Below are positions 38,183 to 47,834 of a stretch of DNA of 64,000 nt, in pieces (the first letter of the stretch is position 1; the number at the start of each line of letters is the position of its first letter). The translations under genes and the position numbers were made by a program. A model generated the notes under the pieces. It worked only from the letters and a program-made list of their open reading frames with translations, was not told the DNA's origin and searched no databases. Location: assembly GCF_021403115.1 (NCBI RefSeq), contig NZ_JAJSSH010000010.1, forward strand, positions 1 to 64,000. The letters are read 5' to 3'. Source of the stretch: Sphingobium sufflavum. GTDB taxonomy: Bacteria; Pseudomonadota; Alphaproteobacteria; Sphingomonadales; Sphingomonadaceae.

Positions 38183-38512
38183 ATGATTCCAATAGAGTCG
38201 ATGGCACAGCTCGCAAAATTACGTTTCCTTCTGGGGTCGGCACTGGCTCCTGCGCTCGCGACGGCTCTTCTGATCCTGTTTATCGGCTATGCGATAATCG
38301 GGCCGAGCGGGCTGCTGGCGTGGGGCAATTACACGCGCCAGCTCAAGGACCGCCGGGCCGAATTGCGGGTGGTGGAGGCGAAGCGCGCCGAACTGGCCAA
38401 CCGGGTCGATCTGGTCGATCCGCGCCATGCGGACCCGGACATGGTGGACGAACTGCTGCGCCGCAAGCTGAACGTCGTGCACCCCGACGAGGTTGTCGTT
38501 CCCCTCAAATGA
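38183..38512 (+). CDS. ftsB: FtsB/DivIC-type septum formation initiator
   Basis: Bitopic division protein linking FtsQ and FtsL. 109 residues: short cytoplasmic start, one membrane segment (about 22-43), then a coiled coil rich in Glu, Arg and Leu (QLKDRRAELRVVEAKRAELANRVDLV), ending with the ERxxL-like LRRKLNVVHPDE. Position between eno and pdhA is the usual one for alphaproteobacteria. Confidence 0.85.
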   Translation: MIPIESMAQLAKLRFLLGSALAPALATALLILFIGYAIIGPSGLLAWGNYTRQLKDRRAELRVVEAKRAELANRVDLVDPRHADPDMVDELLRRKLNVVHPDEVVVPLK

Positions 38513-38708
38513 GCGGGTCGCCGAAGGGCGGCGGGTCGCGTCATCCTGCCGGTTCAGCCCATATGGTCCCGTTGTTCCGTGCGCCGGGTGGCGCGCCTTT
38601 CGGCTGAGCCGTCGGTCGCATCCGCCGGCCTGTGGATAGTTCCAATTGCGCCCGCCCCTGTGAATTGCCTATATCGCGTCCTCAGATAAAGAACGTGAGG
38701 ATAGTTCG

Positions 38709-39776
38709 TTGGCCAAAACTCCGTCCCGTGCGCGTGCGGCGAAAACGCCCGATTCCCCCCCGGCGGGGCACCACAACCAGCCGACACCGGGCGAACCGAC
38801 GGATTATGACGCGAGCAAGGACGAACTGCTCGAATTCTATCGGCAGATGCTGCTGATCCGCCGCTTCGAGGAGAAGGCGGGCCAGTTGTACGGGCTGGGC
38901 CTGATCGGTGGTTTCTGCCACCTCTATATCGGGCAGGAAGCGGTCGCGGTCGGCATCCAGTCCGCGCTGGTGCCGGGCAAGGACAGCGTCATCACCGGAT
39001 ACCGCGACCATGGTCATATGCTGGCCTATGGCATCGACCCCAATGTCATCATGGCGGAGCTGACCGGTCGCGCGGCGGGCATCAGCCGGGGCAAGGGCGG
39101 CTCCATGCACATGTTCAGCGTCAGCCACAAATTCTATGGCGGCCATGGCATCGTGGGCGCGCAGGTGTCGCTGGGCACGGGCCTGGCGTTCAGCCATAAA
39201 TATAATGACGATGGCGGCGTGTGCGTCGCCTATTTCGGCGATGGCGCGTCGAACCAGGGTCAGGTCTATGAAAGCTTCAACATGGCCGAGCTGTGGAAGC
39301 TGCCGATCATCTTCGTGATCGAGAACAACCAATATGCGATGGGCACCAGCGTCAATCGCTCCTCCGCCGAAGACCAGCTTTATCGGCGTGGTGAGAGCTT
39401 CCGCATCCCCGGCATCCAGGTCGATGGCATGGACGTGCTGGCCGTGCGCGGCGCGACGGAAGAGGCGCTGAAATGGGTGCAGGGTGGCAATGGCCCGATC
39501 ATCCTGGAGATGAAGACCTATCGCTATCGCGGCCACTCCATGTCCGACCCGGCCAAATATCGGTCGCGCGAGGAAGTGCAGTCGGTGCGCGAGAAGTCCG
39601 ACCCCATCGACCATGTGAAGAAGATTTTGGAGGGAGCAGGCGTGACAGAGGCGGATTTGAAGGCGATTGACCAGAAGATCCGCAAGATCGTGAACGACGC
39701 CGCAGACTTTGCCGAAAATTCGCCGGAGCCGGATGCGCCCGAACTCTACACCGACGTATTGGTGGAGCGTTACTGA
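38709..39776 (+). CDS. pdhA: Pyruvate dehydrogenase E1 component, alpha subunit
   Basis: Thiamine-diphosphate subunit decarboxylating pyruvate. The cofactor motif [23 protein letters not shown]...NNQYAMGTS is complete, and [12 protein letters not shown] is the usual C-terminal loop. The start is TTG 38709 with GTGAGGA upstream; no suitable ATG precedes the conserved core. A possible promoter in the 196-bp gap is TTGCGC (38646) and TATATC (38670), 18 bp apart. The first 30 residues are Ala/Pro-rich and typical of this group. Overlaps pdhB by one base. Confidence 0.96.
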   Translation: MAKTPSRARAAKTPDSPPAGHHNQPTPGEPTDYDASKDELLEFYRQMLLIRRFEEKAGQLYGLGLIGGFCHLYIGQEAVAVGIQSALVPGKDSVITGYRDHGHMLAYGIDPNVIMAELTGRAAGISRGKGGSMHMFSVSHKFYGGHGIVGAQVSLGTGLAFSHKYNDDGGVCVAYFGDGASNQGQVYESFNMAELWKLPIIFVIENNQYAMGTSVNRSSAEDQLYRRGESFRIPGIQVDGMDVLAVRGATEEALKWVQGGNGPIILEMKTYRYRGHSMSDPAKYRSREEVQSVREKSDPIDHVKKILEGAGVTEADLKAIDQKIRKIVNDAADFAENSPEPDAPELYTDVLVERY

Positions 39777-41185
39777 TGGCGATCGAGATCAAGATGCCCG
39801 CCCTGTCCCCCACGATGGAGGAGGGCACGCTCTCCAAATGGCTGGTCAAGGAGGGGGACAGCGTCTCCTCCGGCGACATCATGGCGGAGATCGAGACCGA
39901 CAAGGCGACGATGGAGTTCGAGGCGGTCGATGAAGGCGTGATCGGCAAGATCCTCGTCGCCGAGGGAGCCGAGAATGTGAAGGTCGGCACGGTCATCGCC
40001 ACGCTGATCGCCGAGGGTGAGGAAGCGGATGCCGCGCCTGCGCCCGCCGCCGATAATACGGCCGAGGAGAAGCCCGCTCCCGAAGCGAAGGCGGAGGAAA
40101 AGCCCGCCGAAGCCGCGCCGAAGAAGGCGGAGAGCGGCACGGACAAGCTGGTGCAGGACGCGCCCGCTCCCCCCGCCGACATATCCGTTCCCGCCGGGAC
40201 CGAAACGGTCAAGACGACCGTGCGCGAGGCGTTGCGCGATGCGATGGCGGAGGAAATGCGCCGCGACCCGCGCGTGTTCGTGATGGGCGAGGAAGTCGCG
40301 CAATATCAGGGCGCGTACAAGGTCACGCAGGGCCTGCTGGAGGAGTTTGGCGACAAGCGCGTCATCGATACGCCGATCACCGAATATGGCTTTGCCGGTG
40401 TGGGCACGGGCGCGGCGATGGGCGGCCTGAAACCGATCGTCGAGTTCATGACCTTCAACTTTGCGATGCAGGCGATCGACCACATCATCAATTCGGCAGC
40501 CAAGACCAATTATATGTCGGGTGGCCAGATGCGGTGCCCGGTCGTGTTCCGTGGCCCCAATGGCGCGGCCAGCCGCGTGGGCGCGCAGCATAGCCAGAAT
40601 TATGCGCCCTGGTATGCCAGTGTTCCCGGCCTGATCGTGATTGCGCCCTATGATGCGGCGGATGCCAAAGGCCTGCTGAAGGCGGCGATCCGGTGCGAAG
40701 ACCCGGTGGTCTTCCTGGAGAATGAGCTGGTCTATGGCCGCAGCTTCGACGTGCCTGCGGTGGACGATTATGTGCTGCCCATCGGCAAGGCGCGGATCGT
40801 GCGTCCGGGCAAGGATGTGACGGTGGTCAGCTACTCGATCGGCGTCGGCCTCGCGCTCGAAGCGGCGGAGACGCTGGCGAAGGAAGGCATTGACGCGGAG
40901 GTGATCGACCTGCGCACGCTGCGTCCGCTCGACACGGTGACGGTGCTGGCGAGCCTGGCCAAGACCAACCGCATGGTGGTGGTCGAGGAAGGCTGGCCGA
41001 CCTGCTCCATCGCCAGCGAACTGGCGGCGGTCGTGATGGAGAAGGGCTTTGACGACCTCGACGCGCCGGTGCTGCGCGTGACCAACGAGGATGTGCCGCT
41101 GCCCTATGCCGCCAATCTGGAGAAGGCGGCGTTGATCGACGCGGGCCGGGTGGTCGCGGCGGTCAAGAAGGTCTGTTACCGGTAA
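39776..41185 (+). CDS. pdhB: Pyruvate dehydrogenase E1 beta subunit with N-terminal lipoyl domain
   Basis: Beta subunit of heterotetrameric E1. An N-terminal lipoyl domain (1-80) has Lys43 in the ETDKATMEF lipoylation motif. An Ala/Pro/Glu-rich linker (about 82-135) leads to the transketolase-like core (about 140-460) with [17 protein letters not shown]. The lipoyl fusion on E1-beta is known from several alphaproteobacteria. E2 and E3 genes are not in the window. Confidence 0.96.
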   Translation: MAIEIKMPALSPTMEEGTLSKWLVKEGDSVSSGDIMAEIETDKATMEFEAVDEGVIGKILVAEGAENVKVGTVIATLIAEGEEADAAPAPAADNTAEEKPAPEAKAEEKPAEAAPKKAESGTDKLVQDAPAPPADISVPAGTETVKTTVREALRDAMAEEMRRDPRVFVMGEEVAQYQGAYKVTQGLLEEFGDKRVIDTPITEYGFAGVGTGAAMGGLKPIVEFMTFNFAMQAIDHIINSAAKTNYMSGGQMRCPVVFRGPNGAASRVGAQHSQNYAPWYASVPGLIVIAPYDAADAKGLLKAAIRCEDPVVFLENELVYGRSFDVPAVDDYVLPIGKARIVRPGKDVTVVSYSIGVGLALEAAETLAKEGIDAEVIDLRTLRPLDTVTVLASLAKTNRMVVVEEGWPTCSIASELAAVVMEKGFDDLDAPVLRVTNEDVPLPYAANLEKAALIDAGRVVAAVKKVCYR

Positions 41186-41195
41186 AGGCGCGGGC

Positions 41196-41221
41196 GGGGT
41201 CCGGTGTTAAGACTGGACCCC
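41196..41221 (+). terminator. Hairpin downstream of pdhB
   Basis: Perfect 7-bp stem (GGGGTCC with GGACCCC) and a 12-base loop starting 11 bp past the pdhB stop. No T run follows, so this is at most a weak terminator or an RNA-stabilising stem. Confidence 0.35.
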
Positions 41222-41358
41222 GGCGGTGGCGGCTGAACCTGATGGCGGTGGCGTCCGACATGCAGCGCATAGCGCACGCGTGTCGATGCCCGCATGGGGT
41301 GTTGGGGGGTGCCGCCGGGGCTTGCTGCCTGTGCCTGCCTTCCCGCTGAGGCAGGGCG

Positions 41359-42030
41359 TCAGGTCGCCGTGAACAGGTTGCAGGTGGAGGCGGTCACGCC
41401 CACCACGGAATAGACGCCGGTGTTGCTGTTGCCATTATAGTCGCGCTTGTCGCGGATGGTCATGGCGGCGACCTCCCGGATTACGGTGCTGGGGGCTACG
41501 CTGGCGAAGAAAATCGGTTTATAGTCGTAGTTTAGCTCGACATAGATGACACCGCCATCCGATGGTGCTGTCACCTGGCGACCGGCCGGTCCCATGTTCG
41601 TCTTGTTCCCATCGCCCTGCACCCCATAGCTGGAGGTCCAGTTCTTGGTGCCTTTGCACCGCTGCCAGTGGATGCGATATTTGCCAGAGTAGCTGGGGTC
41701 CGGCTCCAGGCTGGAGATAATCACGCGGCCGCGTGTGTACAGATCCAGCCTGCCCGCCTGAAGCCCCGCGCCGGTCAACAGATCGTTGATATTGGCCTCG
41801 GTGATCTGCGGCGAGGTCAGCGGATTCTGGGTGCCGATGCGCGCGCCATTGTCCGCGATATGCAACGCGATCTGGCTCATCCGCATCTTGGCGATCGTGT
41901 AATAGGTCAGTTCGATGCCCGCCGTTACCGTACCCAGCACGAGCGGCAGGGCGAGGGCGAACTCGACGAAGGCGAGGCCCGATGCGTCGGCGCGAAGGGT
42001 GCGCAGCAGGGCGGCGGTCCGGGTCATCAT
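41359..42030 (-). CDS. TadE-like pilus-assembly / pseudopilin-type protein
   Basis: 223 residues. The N-terminal pattern DASGLAFVEFALALPLVLGTVTAGIELTY is the TadE motif (short leader, Glu five residues into the hydrophobic helix), processed by a prepilin peptidase in known systems. The rest is predicted extracytoplasmic with few cysteines. Last gene of a three-gene overlapping operon. The Tad secretion machinery (tadA-D, rcpC) is not in the window. Confidence 0.8.
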   Translation of the reverse strand: MMTRTAALLRTLRADASGLAFVEFALALPLVLGTVTAGIELTYYTIAKMRMSQIALHIADNGARIGTQNPLTSPQITEANINDLLTGAGLQAGRLDLYTRGRVIISSLEPDPSYSGKYRIHWQRCKGTKNWTSSYGVQGDGNKTNMGPAGRQVTAPSDGGVIYVELNYDYKPIFFASVAPSTVIREVAAMTIRDKRDYNGNSNTGVYSVVGVTASTCNLFTAT

Positions 42031-42695
42031 GATGCGGGACAGACTCCGGCGGTGGCGGTGCCATAAGTGCCCTGATCGCCATAGGGCTGGTTGGTCAGGA
42101 CGGTGGTCGCAAGGAAATTATTGGTGCCGCTGCCGCCGACGAACTTGTCGACGGGGAGCAGGCGCGGATAGGTGACGGTGACGGTATAGACCACCACGTC
42201 GCGCGCGCGGCCCTGACCCGCGTCGCCGCCATCCTTGTCCCACACGCCATTATTGTTGGCGTCGACAAAGGCTTCGCCATTGTTGCACAGGCCGTCGCGC
42301 CAGATATTGCCGACCGGCGAGTCCACAAAGGTTTCGGCCTGCGCGGCGGCGGCCTTGCTGAAACTGCGGTAGAAGCGACGGCTGAAGCTGACGGTGGCGT
42401 CCTTGTACAAGGCCTGGATCTGATCGCGCACCTTTGTATCCAGTTCGGTTTGCTTCGCGGCCTCGGTGCCGGTTTCGAGTGAACTGTCCCGCGCTGCCTT
42501 TTGCAGGCTGCCCTGAAGGACGGACTGCATGTAGAGGCTGTGTGCAAAGTCGAGCGCGCCGAGCAGTAGAGTGCACAGCACGGGCAGAATCAGCGCGAAC
42601 TCCACCATGGTCGCGCCCTGCTGGTCGGGGAGGAGGCGGCGGCGGCCTCGGCTTTGGCCCCGATTGCGACCTTTGTTCGGATGATGCGCGGCCAT
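42027..42695 (-). CDS. TadE-like minor pilin-type protein
   Basis: 222 residues with a basic start and the TadE signature GATMVEFALILPVLCTLLLGALDFAHSLY. The mature region has an aspartate/asparagine-rich loop (VDANNNGVWDKDGGD) that could bind calcium. ATG 42695 overlaps the preceding stop by one base (TGATG), and its own end overlaps the next gene. Paralogous to the protein downstream in its N-terminal helix only. Confidence 0.8.
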   Translation of the reverse strand: MAAHHPNKGRNRGQSRGRRRLLPDQQGATMVEFALILPVLCTLLLGALDFAHSLYMQSVLQGSLQKAARDSSLETGTEAAKQTELDTKVRDQIQALYKDATVSFSRRFYRSFSKAAAAQAETFVDSPVGNIWRDGLCNNGEAFVDANNNGVWDKDGGDAGQGRARDVVVYTVTVTYPRLLPVDKFVGGSGTNNFLATTVLTNQPYGDQGTYGTATAGVCPAS

Positions 42696-44677
42696 CAGTT
42701 GGTCAACCGCAGTTCGGCGATGTCCGCCGCGATCTGCTGAAAACGGGAGATCAGCGTGGTGGTGTTGGTGGCGCTGTAATATTTGCCCGTGGTCGCGCAG
42801 GCGGTGAGCCGCGCTTCCGTATCCGCATTGATGCCGCCGCCATAGGAGATAACCCACAGCGTGATCTGCTTCGCCTTGATCGCGGTGCACAGACCCTCCA
42901 GCTTGGCGTTCATGATGTTGGCGATGTCGCTGTCATAGCCATTGTTGTTGACGGGCGCATAGGTCGTCTGGCGACGATCCCACCAGTGGACGCCATAGGC
43001 GGAGTAATCGTCGGTGTAGGACATGGTGTCGCCGTCGGTCATGAAGATCAGGTGGCGGTCGATGCGCGGCTTGTTGTCATTGGCCGTCGCGAACATGCCG
43101 GTGCGCGACAGGAAGCGCGCGCCCCAGATCAGGCCGATGTCATGATAGGTGTTGCCGATGGCGACCAGCGAATTGACGTAGGTTTCGAACGGCGCCGCTG
43201 TGTCCCATGCCTGGAGTTTCTTGGCCTCTGTGGTGCAATAGGCGGTGGGGCGGGTCAGGTTGTCCGTGGTGGTCACGTCGTCAATCGTGTCACCGCCGCT
43301 GTTGTAGCGTTCATACACCGCATTGGGCAGAAGCGGCCCCCATTGGGTTCCCGCCACGCTGCTGCTCGCGGGCTTGTCGATGTCCATGTCGAAGGCGTCG
43401 GTGGGGATCGGATCCCATTCGCCCGCAGGCGTCCGGTCGCTGTTCTTGACCGTATTGCGTTCCTCGACGCACCCGCCCCAGGCGACGCTGGTGTTGGCGC
43501 CGCTGGAACCGATGGGCAGGGAGACGCTGTTGTTCCAGGTCGATCCGCCAGCCTTGAGGCCGCTGACATCCAGCAAAGACTGTTTGTAGGTCCAGTTCTT
43601 GAACAGGCGATAGGTTTTGGCGGTGACGGTTTCCGTCCGCTTGCGGCGGCAACTGCGGTTGGTGCCGCTGGTGTCGGGGGCGCCGCTCCAGCTCCATTCG
43701 CCGTCGGAACCGCCCGATGTCGCTACGCCATCGTGGGGAAACGTAACCGCAACCTGATCGTAGGAACCGCCGCCGAGCGAAGTCGATGAAGGCCAGAAGC
43801 CGGAGAAGCTCTCGTTCTTCATATATTTCAAACATTCGGACTGGTCTATCGAGTCGCCATAGACTTCCCAGGCAGGGCCATTGGTCACATAATAATTGGC
43901 GACGCGCGTCTGATAGTTCCAGCTATCCGCCAGCGCCGTATTGGGCAGCAGCTTGCCGACGTTCACGTTGACCGAATAGGGGACGAAGCCGATGCGGATT
44001 TGTGCGGTCTGGTTGTAGGTGGTCGCAACCGGATCGGAGGCTCCGCACACCTCGGCGGTGTTGACCTTGACCAGCGCCTCGTAAAAGCATTTCACCGCGC
44101 GCTTGATGCCCACGATCTTGCCGTTGAGGGCGGGGACGTTGCCATTGTTGGTGCAATAGGCGTCGCCCGCGACGCAGTTCATCGACCCGGTGACGTCGAG
44201 GACGAACATGACATCGGTATTGGGGATGGCCAGCTTTGCGGTGCAGGTGACGGTCAGCGAACGGTTGGTGATGCCGAAAATCTGCATGATCGTCATCGGC
44301 ACGATGGAGGTCGCGGTGCCGGTAACGGAGCCATCGGATTCGGCAAAGCTGCGCGTGCTGGTGCCGGTGCCATAGTCGCCAGCCTTGAAATTCCCGTCGA
44401 ACATGGCTTTGGCGACGCCGTCGCTGTTGTCCGTACCGCTGGTCGTCCAGGCGTTGGTGCCCATCGCCTTGCGCCCCGCGAGCGCGCCTGCGTCGCAAGC
44501 ATGTTGCAGCCGCGTCTTGGTGAGGTACAGGCGACTCATGTCTATGCCACCACCCAGCAGGCCGACGAGCGGAATCATCAGCGCCGCGATCAGCGCCAGC
44601 GTGTTGCCGCGCGAATCCCGAAGCAGGCGGGCCAGAAATCCGTTTTGGCCGTCCGTGCCGTTCGATGCGTTGTTCAT
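42695..44677 (-). CDS. TadG-like protein with von Willebrand factor A domain
   Basis: 660 residues. The N-terminal helix (RGNTLALIAALMIPLVGLLGGGIDMSRLY) is the TadG/TadE-type membrane anchor. A vWA-like domain follows, with the metal-site motif D161-V-T-G-S165 in VMFVLDVTGSMN. It is interrupted by a long region (about 250-480) rich in Ser, Thr, Trp and Cys, and returns near the C-terminus (HLIFMTDGDTMSY...KQITLWVISYGGG). Likely surface exposed and involved in adhesion or pilus assembly. Start chosen at ATG 44677, since the frame upstream is antisense to the next gene. Confidence 0.8.
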   Translation of the reverse strand: MNNASNGTDGQNGFLARLLRDSRGNTLALIAALMIPLVGLLGGGIDMSRLYLTKTRLQHACDAGALAGRKAMGTNAWTTSGTDNSDGVAKAMFDGNFKAGDYGTGTSTRSFAESDGSVTGTATSIVPMTIMQIFGITNRSLTVTCTAKLAIPNTDVMFVLDVTGSMNCVAGDAYCTNNGNVPALNGKIVGIKRAVKCFYEALVKVNTAEVCGASDPVATTYNQTAQIRIGFVPYSVNVNVGKLLPNTALADSWNYQTRVANYYVTNGPAWEVYGDSIDQSECLKYMKNESFSGFWPSSTSLGGGSYDQVAVTFPHDGVATSGGSDGEWSWSGAPDTSGTNRSCRRKRTETVTAKTYRLFKNWTYKQSLLDVSGLKAGGSTWNNSVSLPIGSSGANTSVAWGGCVEERNTVKNSDRTPAGEWDPIPTDAFDMDIDKPASSSVAGTQWGPLLPNAVYERYNSGGDTIDDVTTTDNLTRPTAYCTTEAKKLQAWDTAAPFETYVNSLVAIGNTYHDIGLIWGARFLSRTGMFATANDNKPRIDRHLIFMTDGDTMSYTDDYSAYGVHWWDRRQTTYAPVNNNGYDSDIANIMNAKLEGLCTAIKAKQITLWVISYGGGINADTEARLTACATTGKYYSATNTTTLISRFQQIAADIAELRLTN

Positions 44678-44810
44678 GCCGCCTGATGCCCAGTGTATCG
44701 GGTTGGCAGGTCGATGATGCCTGCCGCCAGAGCGCCTCTTACCCCCATCGCGGTTAATAAACGCCCAAGGCGGATCGTTAACGGCGCGCCACCCGTTGGA
44801 AGCCTGTCCC

Positions 44811-45488
44811 ATGTCTGAACACACATCGTCCGTCCCGCCCGCGCCGGACCAGCCCGAATTGCCCCAGCCGCTGCCCCTGCTGATCGCCCATGCACGGGGC
44901 GCGGACCGGGCGTGGCATGCGCTGTGCTGGCACATCGACGACCGCATGGCGCGGATCGTGCTGACCGCGCGGGAGGGCGCGGTGGCCGCCATCCGGCTGG
45001 CCTGGTGGGAGGAGGCGCTGACGTCCGACGGGTCCAAGGGGCGGGGCGAACCGATGCTGGAACGCTGGCACGCGGCCGGACCGGGCGAGGGTGACAGGGG
45101 CCATGTCCATGCCATGGCGGCGGCGTGGCGCATGTTGCTGGACCCCGAACCGATGGGCGAGGCGGAATGGGCGGAGTTCGGGCGGGGACGAGGCGCTTTG
45201 TTTCCCCTGATCGCACGCGGCGGTGATGCCGGGGTGCTGGGGCAGGGGGGTGCGGTCTGGGCCTTGTGGGATGTCGCCCGGCGCGATCCCGACCGGCAAC
45301 GGGGCGAGGGGGCCTTTGCCGCCGCGATCCTGGCGGGGGAGGAGAAGCCCCGCCCGCGCATCGTGCCCCGCCCACTGTCGCTGGCCGTCGCGATGGCGAT
45401 GGACGATGTGCGGGAGCGGACGTTGAGCGACCTGCGCTTCACGCCGCGCCAATATATTCGCCTGCTGCGCCGCGCCATCTTCGGCTGA
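44811..45488 (+). CDS. Squalene/phytoene-synthase-like protein lacking the aspartate motifs
   Basis: 225 residues, shorter than true phytoene or squalene synthases (about 280-340). The motif AAIRLAWWEEALTS is the helix seen in this superfamily and in the NDUFAF6-type complex I assembly factors. The catalytic DxxxD motifs of the synthases are not visible (HIDDRMARI is the nearest). A non-catalytic or assembly-factor role is therefore more likely than carotenoid synthesis. No other isoprenoid gene is adjacent. Confidence 0.6.
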   Translation: MSEHTSSVPPAPDQPELPQPLPLLIAHARGADRAWHALCWHIDDRMARIVLTAREGAVAAIRLAWWEEALTSDGSKGRGEPMLERWHAAGPGEGDRGHVHAMAAAWRMLLDPEPMGEAEWAEFGRGRGALFPLIARGGDAGVLGQGGAVWALWDVARRDPDRQRGEGAFAAAILAGEEKPRPRIVPRPLSLAVAMAMDDVRERTLSDLRFTPRQYIRLLRRAIFG

Positions 45489-45529
45489 CGGCTTGGCAGG
45501 CGGCTGCGGTCTGCATAAGGTCCGTCGCC

Positions 45530-45994
45530 ATGGGACGTTTCGTGGCAGGATCAATCTCGGCACTGGCGCTGGCGGCGGCGGGCCTGTTCTGGTGGACGGG
45601 GCAGGCCTCGCGTGAGCCGGTCGCCGTGACCGCACGGGCGGAGCCGCCCGCGATGTTGGGCGAGGAACTGCCGGAGGGGGACGACAATGCGATGGGCGCG
45701 GCCCCGCCTGCGCCGCCAGCCGCCACGGCGCGGACGCGGGAGGAGAAGCGTTTCGACCGCTATGATCGCGACCGGGACGGCATCATCGGACGCAACGAGA
45801 TGCTGGGCAGCCGGGTCAAGGAGTTCCGCAAGCTGGACGTGGACGGCAACAACCTGCTGTCGTTCGAGGAGTGGGCGGTGCGCACGGTCGAGAAGTTCGA
45901 CGGCGCCGACGCGAACAAGGACGCTCGCCTGACCCGCGCGGAATTTGCGACGACAGCCCCGCCGCCCAAGCCACCCGCCAAGTGCAAATGTTGA
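45530..45994 (+). CDS. Exported EF-hand calcium-binding protein
   Basis: 154 residues. An N-terminal hydrophobic segment (about 5-23) acts as signal or membrane anchor. An Ala/Pro/Glu-rich spacer runs to about 68. Three EF-hand loops follow at D79-E90, D103-E114 and D127-E138, each with Asp at 1 and Glu at 12. The third loop has Asn at position 3 and Lys at 4, still compatible with calcium. Ends with CKC. Function unknown; convergent with trmFO. Confidence 0.78.
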   Translation: MGRFVAGSISALALAAAGLFWWTGQASREPVAVTARAEPPAMLGEELPEGDDNAMGAAPPAPPAATARTREEKRFDRYDRDRDGIIGRNEMLGSRVKEFRKLDVDGNNLLSFEEWAVRTVEKFDGADANKDARLTRAEFATTAPPPKPPAKCKC

Positions 45995-46048
45995 GGCTGG
46001 TCGCTTCCGCGTCAGCTTAGCAGGCGGGAGCGCCAACCGGTTGCGGGA

Positions 46049-47434
46049 TCAGGCGTCGCCTGCCCCGCTATCCACCGTCAGGGACGCCAATGCCGTCTCG
46101 GTCACGCCCTGCGCCGCCATCCACTCCCCGAAGGACAGACGGGCGCGGTCCGTATAGCCCGCCTTGCGCTGTTTCTTCTTCACATCGTCGGGCAGTGGCG
46201 GGAAGAGGCCGAAGTTGACGTTCATCGGCTGGTAGGTTTCCGCGTCCGCGCCGCCGGTTATGTGGCTCAGCAGTGCGCCCAGCGCCGTATCGGCGGGCGG
46301 CGGCGCGATGGTGCGCCCTTCCAGTTCCGCGGCGGCATAGAGGCCGGACAGCAGGCCGACCGCCGCGCTCTCCACATAGCCTTCGCAGCCGGTGATCTGC
46401 CCCGCGAACCGGATATGGGGCCGCGCCTTCAGCCGGAACTCATGATCCAGCAGGATGGGGCTGCGGATGAACGTGTTGCGGTGCAGCCCGCCCAGCCGCG
46501 CGAACTGGGCATTGGCGAGGCCAGGGATGGTGCGGAACAGTTCGACCTGCCCGGCATGTTTCAGCTTGGTCTGGAAGCCGACCATGTTCCACAGCGTGCC
46601 CAGCGCATTGTCCTGCCGCAACTGCACCACCGCATAGGGCCAGCGGCCTGTGCGCGGATTGTCGAGGCCGACGGGCTTCATCGGGCCGAAGCGCAGCGTC
46701 TCCACGCCGCGTTCCGCCATCACCTCGATCGGCATGCAGCCGTCGAAATAGGGCGTGTCCTTCTCCCACTGCTTGAACTCGGTCTTCTCGCCGTCGCGCA
46801 GGCCCTTCACGAAGGCCGCATATTGCTCCCGGTCCATGGGGCAGTTGATATAGTCGCGGCCATCGCCCTCCGGCGATCCCTTGTCCCAGCGGCTGGCCTT
46901 CCAGCAAATGTCCATGTCGATGCTGTCGACATGGATGATCGGCGCGATGGCGTCGAAGAAGGCGAGCTGGTCGCTGCCCGTGCTGGACCGGATATCCTCC
47001 GCCAGCGCCATGGCGGTCAGCGGGCCGGTGGCGATGATGGTCGGGCCGCTGTCCGGCAGCGCGTCGATCCGCTCGCGCACGATGGTGATGTTCGGGTGGC
47101 CGGTGATCGCGGCGGTCACGCCCTGCGCGAAGAGGGTGCGGTCGACCGCCAGCGCGGAACCGGCGGGCACGCGGACCTTGTCCGCCTCCCGGATGATGAG
47201 GGAGCCGAGGCGGCGCATTTCCTGATGCAGCAGTCCCACCGCATTGCTGGTCGCGTCGTCCGACCGGAAACTGTTGGAGCAGACCATCTCCGCCAGCGCG
47301 TCGCTCTCATGCGCCGCCGTCATGTCGCCGCCGCCGCGCATTTCGGACAGGCGAACCGTATGACCCGCCTCCGCGAGTTGCCACGCGGCCTCCGACCCGG
47401 CCAGCCCGCCGCCGATGATGTGGATGTCGGTCAT
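46049..47434 (-). CDS. trmFO: Methylenetetrahydrofolate--tRNA-(uracil-5-)-methyltransferase
   Basis: Folate- and FAD-dependent enzyme forming ribothymidine at position 54 of tRNA. FAD loop [14 protein letters not shown] at the start; conserved blocks [32 protein letters not shown] and [11 protein letters not shown]. 461 residues from ATG 47434, two bases after the DUF952 stop. The longer frame upstream is not protein-like. Confidence 0.96.
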   Translation of the reverse strand: MTDIHIIGGGLAGSEAAWQLAEAGHTVRLSEMRGGGDMTAAHESDALAEMVCSNSFRSDDATSNAVGLLHQEMRRLGSLIIREADKVRVPAGSALAVDRTLFAQGVTAAITGHPNITIVRERIDALPDSGPTIIATGPLTAMALAEDIRSSTGSDQLAFFDAIAPIIHVDSIDMDICWKASRWDKGSPEGDGRDYINCPMDREQYAAFVKGLRDGEKTEFKQWEKDTPYFDGCMPIEVMAERGVETLRFGPMKPVGLDNPRTGRWPYAVVQLRQDNALGTLWNMVGFQTKLKHAGQVELFRTIPGLANAQFARLGGLHRNTFIRSPILLDHEFRLKARPHIRFAGQITGCEGYVESAAVGLLSGLYAAAELEGRTIAPPPADTALGALLSHITGGADAETYQPMNVNFGLFPPLPDDVKKKQRKAGYTDRARLSFGEWMAAQGVTETALASLTVDSGAGDA

Positions 47435-47436
47435 GC

Positions 47437-47784
47437 TCAGAATCCCTGCGGAAAGACATGGCGGCCATCGTCGCCGAGGCGCAGGATGCTGTGGCCGGAA
47501 ACGGCCTTGAACGGGATTGCGCCATAGACATGGGGGAAGAGGGCGCCGCCGCGTGATTCCTCCCATTTCAACGTCTCGCGCACCGCCGCCAGATCGACCA
47601 TCGCCACGACGAGCGGATCGGTGGCGCTGAAATATTTGGCCGCTGTCTCCGCCGTCTGGGCGGCGGTGGACAGGTGGATGAAGCCGTCGCGCACATCGTC
47701 CGGCGATCCGGTGAAGCTGCCGCTGTCCTTCCATTCCCGGAACGTCGGCTGGTCGAGCAATTTATAGGCAAAGAGTATGGTCAT
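47437..47784 (-). CDS. DUF952 protein
   Basis: 115 residues matching the DUF952 pattern: [13 protein letters not shown] near the start, [37 protein letters not shown] and a C-terminal FPQGF. The family has an ADP-ribosyltransferase-like fold by prediction, with no established activity. It is directly upstream of trmFO and probably co-transcribed with it. Confidence 0.85.
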   Translation of the reverse strand: MTILFAYKLLDQPTFREWKDSGSFTGSPDDVRDGFIHLSTAAQTAETAAKYFSATDPLVVAMVDLAAVRETLKWEESRGGALFPHVYGAIPFKAVSGHSILRLGDDGRHVFPQGF

Positions 47785-47834
47785 GCCGTCCCTCTAGCCC
47801 TTGCGCCCGCCCTTGTCAGTCGCGAAGAAGCGGC

